Positions 1-5,907 of a stretch of DNA of 7,466 nucleotides are shown one piece after another. Both the position numbers and the translations under genes were made by a program. The stretch spans positions 1 through 7,466 of the forward strand of contig JAFAGX010000365.1 in the NCBI GenBank assembly GCA_019237515.1. The letters run 5' to 3'. The notes beneath the pieces were generated by a model. That model did no database searches and had not been told where the DNA came from. It saw nothing but the letters and a program-made list of their open reading frames with translations. The DNA is from Acidobacteriaceae bacterium. Lineage in GTDB: Bacteria > Acidobacteriota > Terriglobia > Terriglobales > SbA1. Positions within the stretch are counted from its first letter, which is position 1. Every line of letters begins with the position of its first letter.

Positions 1-1
1 G

Positions 2-904
2 GCCTTGTCGGCATCCGAGCGCGCCGAGTCGGATGAAGATGAGCCGCATGCCGGCCCTGCTGACGCGATTGATCGCACGGTGAAGCTTTACATCGGGGGC
101 AAGCAGGCGCGGCCGGACTCGGGGTACAGCATTGAAGTGCGCGGTGCGGATGGGGGCTTGCTGGGCGAAGCGCCTCTGGGGAATCGCAAAGACATCCGCA
201 ACGCGGTCGAGGCAGCGCGAAAAGCCGAGGCCTGGGCGAAAGCCACAGCGCACAATCGGGCCCAGGTTCTTTACTACGTGGCGGAGAATCTCTCGCAACG
301 GCGCGAGGATATCGCGCGACGCTTGGCGGCTGCGGTCGGAGAGAAACAGGCGAAAGCGGAGGTCGATGCCAGCCTCGATCGCATCTTCACTTATGCTGCA
401 TGGGCGGACAAGTTCGATGGCAGCGTGCACAATCCGCCGTTCCGGACCATTGCGATTGCCATGAACGAGCCGATTGGGACGGTTGGCATTATTTGTCCGG
501 ATGAGGTCCCGCTGCTCGGGTTTATTTCGTTGGTCATGCCTTCGCTGGCAGTTGGAAATACGATAGTTGCGGTTCCATCAGAAAGCTATCCGCTGATTAC
601 GGGCGATCTCTACCAACTTTTCGATACCAGCGACATGCCCGGTGGCGCGATCAACATTGTGACCGGGCCAGCGTCTCAACTTCTGAAGACGTTGGCCGAA
701 CACGATGGCGTGGATGCGGTCTGGTCGTTCACTGATGAAGCGAATGCGGTGGCCGCGAAGGTCCATTCGGTGGGAAATCTCAAACAGGTTTGGACCAATG
801 AAGGGCGAGTGATCGATTGGTTCGATCCGAAGCAGGCCGAAGGCCGCTGGCTTCTGGAACACGCGACACAGGTAAAGAACATCTGGGTGCCGTACGGGGA
901 GTAA
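2..904 (+). CDS. ALDH16-type aldehyde dehydrogenase, C-terminal pseudo-domain (5' end cut off by window)
   Basis: The frame is open to the left edge, so the gene almost certainly starts upstream; the TTG at 5 is probably internal. Residue numbers below count from it. Residues 1-24 are an acidic, proline-containing, linker-like stretch. From about residue 26 (VKLYIGGK) an aldehyde dehydrogenase fold begins: the helical stretch around 61-110, NEPIGTVGIICP at about 154, LAVGNTIVAV at 181-190, INIVTG near 216. Key residues are lost. The PWNFP motif with the oxyanion asparagine reads PDEVP (165-169). The coenzyme-binding lysine of KPxE is V190 in VPSE. FTGS reads FTDE (242-245). After NEGR (near 275) the protein ends within about 25 residues at VKNIWVPYGE, so the catalytic-cysteine half is absent. 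This matches the known ALDH16 architecture: an active-type N-terminal ALDH domain plus a truncated, non-catalytic C-terminal one with a structural role. The N-terminal domain is outside the window, so the activity of the whole protein cannot be judged. A pseudogene is the alternative, but the clean frame argues against it. Confidence 0.8.
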   Translation, partial: ALSASERAESDEDEPHAGPADAIDRTVKLYIGGKQARPDSGYSIEVRGADGGLLGEAPLGNRKDIRNAVEAARKAEAWAKATAHNRAQVLYYVAENLSQRREDIARRLAAAVGEKQAKAEVDASLDRIFTYAAWADKFDGSVHNPPFRTIAIAMNEPIGTVGIICPDEVPLLGFISLVMPSLAVGNTIVAVPSESYPLITGDLYQLFDTSDMPGGAINIVTGPASQLLKTLAEHDGVDAVWSFTDEANAVAAKVHSVGNLKQVWTNEGRVIDWFDPKQAEGRWLLEHATQVKNIWVPYGE

Positions 905-919
905 TAGATCAAGTCGCTG

Positions 920-949
920 TTGACAGCATCTGCAGCTTCTAACTAGACT
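920..949 (+). promoter_or_regulatory. Candidate sigma70-type promoter for the ribokinase gene
   Basis: The 76-bp gap between the ALDH stop and the ribokinase start contains a perfect TTGACA (920-925). Eighteen bases later comes TAGACT (944-949), which matches the -10 consensus at four of six positions. Transcription would begin about 25 bases before the ATG. The weak -10 leaves open that the ribokinase is simply read through from the ALDH gene as an operon. Confidence 0.3.
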
Positions 950-980
950 CACCTTCTTTTGCGACAAACTCAAAGAAAAT

Positions 981-1955
981 ATGCCCAAAAGGCCACGTAT
1001 CGCGGTAGTTGGAAGCGCGAACATCGATCTGGTTACCTTCACCGCCCAATTTCCCAAGCCCGGTGAGACCATCTTTGCCCAGAAATTCGATTTGGGATTC
1101 GGCGGCAAAGGGGCAAACCAAGCCGTAGCGGCGCGCCTATGCGGAGCGGATGTCGTCATGGTCGCGCGAGTCGGCAGTGATCTGTTCGGCCCGGCCACGA
1201 TCGAAAATTTCAGGAGGCTCGGGATTGACACGACTCATGTCAAGCAGGTGGAAGGACTGTCGAGCGGGGTGGCGCCGATTTTTGTCGATCCGCAGGGGCA
1301 AAACCGGATCCTGGTGGTGAAAGGAGCCAACGATGCGCTCAAGGCCGCCGACGTCGAGGCCGCTGCAGACACTCTGAAGAACTGCGACTGCATAGTCATG
1401 CAATTTGAGATTCCGCTGGAGACGGTTTACTACACCGTGAGGTTCGCAAGGAAGTATGGGATCCGCTGCATTGTGAATCCCGCGCCCGGGCAGCCGGTTG
1501 ACATGCAAGCTCTCAATGAACTCGATTATTTTGTTCCTAATGAGAGCGAGACCGAAACCATTACTGGAATGCCGGTGCGGAATCTGGAAGATGCGAAGAA
1601 CTGCGCTGCGAAGCTTCTTGAGGGAGGCATTCAGCGTGTGATCATCACGCTGGGCGCCAGGGGTTCGCTCGTTGCAGGGAAGGGGGTGAACGAGCACGTG
1701 CCCTCGTTCTCCGTAAAAACGATCGACAGCACCGGCGCGGGGGATGCGTTCATCGGAAGCTTCGCGGTGTTTCTTGCTGAAGGAGTATCTGAGCTGGAAG
1801 CGGTTCGCAGAGCTAATCTTTACGCCGGGCTTTCTACAACCTCTATCGGAACGCAGAAATCTTTCTATGAACGCACCCGATTCGAGGCAGAGTGGGCTAC
1901 GCGTCACCCAGGTTCGCTTGCAACAACAGCGCGCGAACCTGGGGCACCCGCGTGA
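981..1955 (+). CDS. rbsK: Ribokinase (PfkB-family carbohydrate kinase)
   Basis: This 324-residue protein has the usual ribokinase length (about 310) plus a short C-terminal tail. Ribokinases phosphorylate D-ribose with ATP to ribose-5-phosphate in the cytoplasm, feeding the pentose phosphate pathway. Visible motifs in order: GSANID (11-16) with the sugar-contacting N14 and D16; the first PfkB signature GGKGANQAVA (41-50); QFEIP with E143; NPAPG (166-170); NESE (187-190), the usual metal/phosphate-site motif; TLGARG (223-228) at the nucleotide site; and the second PfkB signature DSTGAGDAF (249-257) with D255 as catalytic base. SIGTQKSF (288-295) fits the monovalent-cation and nucleotide end of the fold. 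All key residues are intact. The start is the ATG at 981; only a weak purine-rich AAAGAAAA precedes it. The last ~16 residues (HPGSLATTAREPGAPA) are not conserved-looking and coincide with inverted repeats in the DNA. The preceding ALDH16-type gene suggests sugar or nucleoside catabolism. A close relative such as a deoxyribose or other sugar kinase cannot be excluded from sequence alone. Confidence 0.9.
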   Translation: MPKRPRIAVVGSANIDLVTFTAQFPKPGETIFAQKFDLGFGGKGANQAVAARLCGADVVMVARVGSDLFGPATIENFRRLGIDTTHVKQVEGLSSGVAPIFVDPQGQNRILVVKGANDALKAADVEAAADTLKNCDCIVMQFEIPLETVYYTVRFARKYGIRCIVNPAPGQPVDMQALNELDYFVPNESETETITGMPVRNLEDAKNCAAKLLEGGIQRVIITLGARGSLVAGKGVNEHVPSFSVKTIDSTGAGDAFIGSFAVFLAEGVSELEAVRRANLYAGLSTTSIGTQKSFYERTRFEAEWATRHPGSLATTAREPGAPA

Positions 1956-1968
1956 GTTCGGACGCGGG
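1899..1968 (+). terminator. Overlapping inverted repeats at the ribokinase stop codon (possible terminator or attenuator-like structure)
   Basis: A perfect 11-bp inverted repeat, CCCAGGTTCGC (1907-1917) and GCGAACCTGGG (1933-1943), flanks a 15-base loop. Beyond a small internal loop, ACGCG (1899-1903) can pair with CGCGT (1949-1953), lengthening the stem up to the stop codon (1953-1955). A second perfect repeat, CCCGCGT (1947-1953) and ACGCGGG (1962-1968), uses the same CGCGT, so the outer stem of the first hairpin and the second hairpin exclude each other. No T-run follows, so this is not a textbook Rho-independent terminator. Stabilisation of the transcript end or separation from the receptor gene is an inference. 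Confidence 0.45.
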
Positions 1969-1985
1969 CCTGCTGTGGAAACCTC

Positions 1986-2018
1986 TTGACATTTGCGGTG
2001 CTAATCCATTCATATTAG
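1986..2018 (+). promoter_or_regulatory. Candidate promoter of the TonB-dependent receptor gene
   Basis: A perfect TTGACA (1986-1991) is followed by an AT-rich stretch at 2010-2018. Within it CATATT (2011-2016, spacer 19) and TCATAT (2010-2015, spacer 18) are the best -10 candidates; neither is a strong match. A start point near 2023 would give a leader of about 50 bases carrying a good Shine-Dalgarno sequence, GAGG (2063-2066), six bases before the ATG at 2073. Confidence 0.45.
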
Positions 2019-2020
2019 CA
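1999..2020. promoter_or_regulatory. Operator-like dyad in the receptor promoter
   Basis: TGCTAAT (1999-2005) and ATTAGCA (2014-2020) form a perfect 7-bp inverted repeat with 8 bases between. The dyad covers the second half of the promoter spacer and the probable -10 region. That is a usual position for a repressor site, and its 22-bp span fits a dimeric helix-turn-helix regulator. The regulator is not in the window. The symmetry is directly visible; the operator function is inferred. Confidence 0.4.
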
Positions 2021-2072
2021 ATCTACAAGCGGGGAGCCCGTTCAACATTCCACACGCGCGAAGAGGGAAATC

Positions 2073-5000
2073 ATGCTGAGCAAAAGAACGCTGCTTGGGG
2101 CAGTTTTGTGTTCGGTTGCACTTTCCATCTGTCCACTGGTTTATGGCCAGGCAACAGGAAGCTTTTCGGGGACGGTCACGGACAAGACCGGATCGGTGAT
2201 TTCCGGTGCGACCGTTAGAGTGACTTCGCAGGCGACCGGCCTTACGCGCGAGGCTAAGACTGACGATACGGGCCACTACCTCATCCCTTTGCTGCCGGTG
2301 AGCAACTACACCATTCGGGCAGAATCTTCGGGTTTCCAACCTGCCGAACAAAAAGACCTCCGGCTACAGATCGATGAACATCGCGAGCTCGATTTCACGC
2401 TGGCCCCCGCATCGGTCACCGAAAAAGTTGAAGTAAGCGCAACCCAAGTCGCAGTGGAAACCACGGCGCCAACCCTTGGGCAGGTAATCACGTCGGAAGA
2501 AGTATCTGAGCTCCCATTAAACGGACGCAACTTTGTGCAGCTAGCGACGTTAACTCCGGGCACAACGGCGGAAACGAATCCGAATAGCTTTTTTAATGGA
2601 GCAGCCAGCAGCGAAGCGTCGACTCGCGGGTCATTCTCGCTATCCGTCGGTGGATCGCGGGCACAAGAAACGGACTGGATGCTCGACGGCAACGATAACA
2701 ATCAGTTAGACGAGGGCGGGATTGCCATCTTTCCAAACATCGATGCCGTTCAGGAATTTAAGGTTCTCACCTACAACTACTCGGCGGAGTGGGGAGAGCG
2801 AGCAGGGCCGACAGTTCTGGTAACTACCAAGTCCGGATCGAACCAGTTTCATGGAAGCTTGTTTGAGTTTTTCCGTAACACGAAGCTGGATGCCAGGAAC
2901 TATTTCGCGACCAAGAGGAACCAGTTCAATTTGAACCAGTTTGGCGGTTCGCTGGGCGGCCCCATCCAGAAAGACAAGACGTTTTTCTTTATTGATTACC
3001 AAGCCAAGATGCAGCGGCTGGGTGTGCCCTTTACTGGCTTAGTGCCTACAGCCGCGATGGCGACAGCAGACGCGGCTGGGAATTATGACTTTAATTTGGA
3101 CCCGTTCGGGAACCCTCGCGGGTCGGCCAGCTTCCCGAATCTCAATAATCCTTACGTAGCGGCGACCGCTGTGGACCGGCATTTCCAGTGTTTACCTGGA
3201 ACGGCTACGCCAGAACCGGTGGCTGCGGACGGCACTCAGCCCCTTGGTGCCGATTGTAGCGTAATCCCCGCAGCGGTCATCAATCCTATTGCCGCAAAGG
3301 TGATTAAGCTGTACCCGACCCCTAATGCGAGCAATCCGGCGTTGAACATCAACTACGTGAACCAACCGGTGAGAAGGCTAAACGAAGGGACTGGCGACAT
3401 CCGCGTCGATCACAATTTTTCACCAAAGGATTCGATCTTTGCCCGTTTCAGCTACGATCAGGCGACAAATTTCGTGCCTGGCGGTTCGCCAACCTGGGCG
3501 GAAACGAATGCATTTGGCAGCAATCAGCACATTGACAATCATGGTCGCAATGTCGCGATATCCGAAACGCACGTATTCTCTGGAACAACGATCAACCAGG
3601 TCAACGCCGGTTTCAGTCGGATCTTCAACCACATTCTCTCGTTCGGCACCGGAACTTGCGAAGCTGCGATCCTCGGAATTCCCGGCGCTGATCTAGGTAG
3701 TAAGTGCGACAGCCTCACGGGATATCCTGCGAGCCTCAATCAATCGAACAAGGACTGCGAAGGTTGCGGGATGACTTCGTTCCAGATGACGACCTACATG
3801 TCTCTGGGCGATCGTGGATATGCGCCATACCAGGGTGGAACGAATGTGTATTCCGTTTCCGATACCCTCGACCTGATTCGAGGCAAACACGACATCAGGT
3901 TCGGAGCAACCTACCGCGCCAATCAGATGAATATTCGAAACAACGCCTTCCAGGACGGCTTTATTTCACAGAACGGGTCGGCAACTGGCGACAACATGGG
4001 GGATTTACTCCTAGGCAGCCTTGGAACCTTTTCTGCTCACGACCAAACATTCTTAGGCGCTACTGTTGGCAGGCGCTGGAAATTATTCCGTCCTTTTGTG
4101 CAGGACGACTGGCGAGTGACGAATAATCTTACCTTGAACCTGGGAATCGCATGGGCTCTAGCTACGCCTGAAACAGAGGTGGAGAATCGGCAGGCAAACT
4201 TCGATGTTCAGACTTTGAGATGGTTTGTTCCCAAAGGCAGCCCCGGGTTGACTGGATGTACCAACTGTGTCACCACCGATAATAGGGTGGGCATTCAGTT
4301 CTACAAGAGGGCTTTGGAGCCGCGGATCGGCTTAGCTTGGAAACCGTTCGGAAGTGACAAAACGGCCGTTCGCGCCGGATATGCCATCTTCCACGATGCG
4401 GCATGGAACCAGGGTGGACAAGGACTGTGGCAGAACCCACCTTACTATGCCGAAGTGGATCCCTTCCCGTTAGGAGTTTGTACTCCCCTCGGTACTCCTG
4501 GCTGCGGACTGTCCAATGGTTTTCTTGTTCCCGCCGGTACTCCTGGATCCACCGCTGTAACCGGAGGAGCAGTCCTGACCGCCCCAGTAAATCCCGGAGC
4601 TTACACGGGAACCATTCAGTCAATGAATCGCAATTTCAAGCAGGGAATAATCCAGCAATACAACCTCAATATCGAACGCCAGATTCCGGGTGATGTGGTG
4701 TTAACTGCTGGCTATGCCGGCTCACACAGTTCGCACATTCTAGTAAGCCAGGTAAATGAAAACATAAGTTCACCCGCCGCCTGCGGTACCGTACCCGGTT
4801 ACACGACTGGATGCGGTTTTCCCACGTTCCCGTACGCGTTTCCGTTTCAGTCTGTCGACAGCAATAACAGCATAGGCAGTGCGCGATACGATTCGTTACA
4901 ACTCAAAGCTGAAACCAAGAGTGCGCGGCACGGGCTCTACGCATTGGTAGGCTACACCTGGTCACGCACGTTCGACTCTGGAATGCCGGACGGTCTGGGA

Positions 5001-5699
5001 AGCAATCCTGGGGCACTTTACTGGCCGCTTCCGGGATACAAAAAGTTGGATTGGGGATTATCTCAGCTCAATCTCAACGACGTTTTCACCGCCAGTGTTC
5101 TTTATGATCTACCTTTCGGCAGGGGTAAGCATTTCGGCAGCAATTGGAAAGGCGCCACAAATGCCATCTTGGGAAACTGGTCGTTCAATGTCATTGAAAG
5201 GGCAGAATCCGGATTTCCGCTGTTCGTAGTCGACAGCGCCGATGAGTCTGGCGTCTTCTTCTTTTACAACGGATTGGTTTTGCAGCGACCCAACGAGGTG
5301 GGCAATCCTAACGAAGCGGGACCGGTTGCCGCTAATCCGACCTGCAACGCTCCAGCTCGAATTCATACGCTCTCGAACTGGTTCAACCCCTGTGCTTTCG
5401 CCCCTGCGCGCGCGGGAGAGATCGGCACAGCAGCCCGCGCGCCGGTCTATGGTCCCCGTTTTGTGAATACGGATTTCTCGCTAGTGAAAGAGTTTCCGAT
5501 TCACGAGGCCACGAATCTGGAATTCCGGGCGGAGTTCTTCAACCTCTTCAACCATCCGCACTTCTTCCTGCCCGGTATCGCCGGGACGGGAGAGCAGGAC
5601 GTGAGTTCGCCCAGCAGTTTCGGCGTAATCAGTGAGACGATCAACCAGACGACCAATGACGCGCGCTCGATTCAGTTTGCGCTGAAGCTGCGGTTCTAG
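2073..5699 (+). CDS. TonB-dependent outer-membrane receptor with carboxypeptidase-regulatory-like domain (Oar-like)
   Basis: The 1208-residue protein is typical in length for the large acidobacterial receptors, which span the outer membrane and are thought to import polymers or chelates using TonB energy. The start is fixed by GAGG six bases upstream and a clear signal peptide (KR, then a hydrophobic stretch to about residue 22, cleavage near YG|QA at 25/26). Residues ~28-112 form the CarboxypepD_reg-like beta sandwich (GSFSGTVTDKTGSVISGATV, then FTLAP). The plug follows, with LPLNGRNF (147-154), DGNDNN (205-210) and AVQEFKVLTYNYSAEWGERAG from 225. The barrel runs from about 255 (SGSNQFHGSLFEFFRN) to the end, with alternating hydrophobic strands and a terminal IQFALKLRF ending in Phe, the usual outer-membrane insertion signal. 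No clear TonB box is seen. The mature part has 14 cysteines in seven close pairs, two of them CxxC. The substrate cannot be read from sequence. It appears monocistronic, with its own promoter, and converges on a TPR-protein gene. Confidence 0.93.
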   Translation: MLSKRTLLGAVLCSVALSICPLVYGQATGSFSGTVTDKTGSVISGATVRVTSQATGLTREAKTDDTGHYLIPLLPVSNYTIRAESSGFQPAEQKDLRLQIDEHRELDFTLAPASVTEKVEVSATQVAVETTAPTLGQVITSEEVSELPLNGRNFVQLATLTPGTTAETNPNSFFNGAASSEASTRGSFSLSVGGSRAQETDWMLDGNDNNQLDEGGIAIFPNIDAVQEFKVLTYNYSAEWGERAGPTVLVTTKSGSNQFHGSLFEFFRNTKLDARNYFATKRNQFNLNQFGGSLGGPIQKDKTFFFIDYQAKMQRLGVPFTGLVPTAAMATADAAGNYDFNLDPFGNPRGSASFPNLNNPYVAATAVDRHFQCLPGTATPEPVAADGTQPLGADCSVIPAAVINPIAAKVIKLYPTPNASNPALNINYVNQPVRRLNEGTGDIRVDHNFSPKDSIFARFSYDQATNFVPGGSPTWAETNAFGSNQHIDNHGRNVAISETHVFSGTTINQVNAGFSRIFNHILSFGTGTCEAAILGIPGADLGSKCDSLTGYPASLNQSNKDCEGCGMTSFQMTTYMSLGDRGYAPYQGGTNVYSVSDTLDLIRGKHDIRFGATYRANQMNIRNNAFQDGFISQNGSATGDNMGDLLLGSLGTFSAHDQTFLGATVGRRWKLFRPFVQDDWRVTNNLTLNLGIAWALATPETEVENRQANFDVQTLRWFVPKGSPGLTGCTNCVTTDNRVGIQFYKRALEPRIGLAWKPFGSDKTAVRAGYAIFHDAAWNQGGQGLWQNPPYYAEVDPFPLGVCTPLGTPGCGLSNGFLVPAGTPGSTAVTGGAVLTAPVNPGAYTGTIQSMNRNFKQGIIQQYNLNIERQIPGDVVLTAGYAGSHSSHILVSQVNENISSPAACGTVPGYTTGCGFPTFPYAFPFQSVDSNNSIGSARYDSLQLKAETKSARHGLYALVGYTWSRTFDSGMPDGLGSNPGALYWPLPGYKKLDWGLSQLNLNDVFTASVLYDLPFGRGKHFGSNWKGATNAILGNWSFNVIERAESGFPLFVVDSADESGVFFFYNGLVLQRPNEVGNPNEAGPVAANPTCNAPARIHTLSNWFNPCAFAPARAGEIGTAARAPVYGPRFVNTDFSLVKEFPIHEATNLEFRAEFFNLFNHPHFFLPGIAGTGEQDVSSPSSFGVISETINQTTNDARSIQFALKLRF

Positions 5700-5701
5700 A
5701 T

Positions 5702-5718
5702 AGCACAGACGTGCTTTA
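5702..5718 (+). terminator. Weak hairpin just after the receptor stop codon
   Basis: AGCAC (5702-5706) and GTGCT (5711-5715) form a 5-bp stem with a 4-base loop, followed by only TTA. It begins two bases after the stop codon. The stem is short and the T-run minimal, so alone it would be a poor terminator. The large palindromic element 30 bases downstream may contribute more. Confidence 0.2.
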
Positions 5719-5746
5719 GGGCTTCGAGATAGGCCCCGTCAGTTTC

Positions 5747-5890
5747 ATGTCATCCCGACACCCGCATTAGCGGGCTGAGGAATCGGACGCTGACGATGAC
5801 GGCGTGCACGGGAGTACCACTCCTGTATGTGCCTCGATTCTCGCGTATTCGTTGTAAGATCCCCCGCGCCTTGGCGCGTCGGGATGACAT
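5747..5890. repeat. 144-bp palindromic intergenic element, REPIN- or MITE-like
   Basis: The element has perfect 13-bp inverted ends, ATGTCATCCCGAC (5747-5759) and GTCGGGATGACAT (5878-5890). Just inside each end is a small hairpin: CCCGC-ATTA-GCGGG (5761-5774) on the left and CGCGC-CTTG-GCGCG (5865-5878) on the right, the latter sharing its last base with the terminal arm. Read inwards from either end, the order is the same: ATGTCATCCCGAC, a 5-bp hairpin, then a purine-rich stretch ending in GGAATC or GGGATC. The two halves are therefore diverged inverted copies of one REP-like unit. A third hairpin, GGAGT-ACC-ACTCC (5811-5823), lies almost exactly at the centre, and GAATCG (5780-5785) can pair with CGATTC (5835-5840). 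There is no ORF for a transposase, so if mobile it moves in trans. It lies between two converging genes and could act as a bidirectional terminator. Confidence 0.7.
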
Positions 5891-5907
5891 TTCTTTCGAG
5901 GTGCAAA

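Noticed and set aside
578..1231. Long - strand ORF (217 codons) spanning the ALDH end and the ribokinase start
   Set aside because: It overlaps two well-supported genes on the other strand and its low-complexity translation has no family features.
1137..1907. Long - strand ORF (256 codons) opposite the ribokinase gene
   Set aside because: It mirrors a gene with all PfkB motifs on the + strand. Its translation shows no recognisable domain and it is an antisense shadow of GC-rich coding sequence.
4491..4546. Repeated 11-mer GGTACTCCTGG within the receptor gene
   Set aside because: The two copies encode the same Gly-Thr-Pro-Gly turn in a loop region; a small local duplication or codon coincidence explains them.
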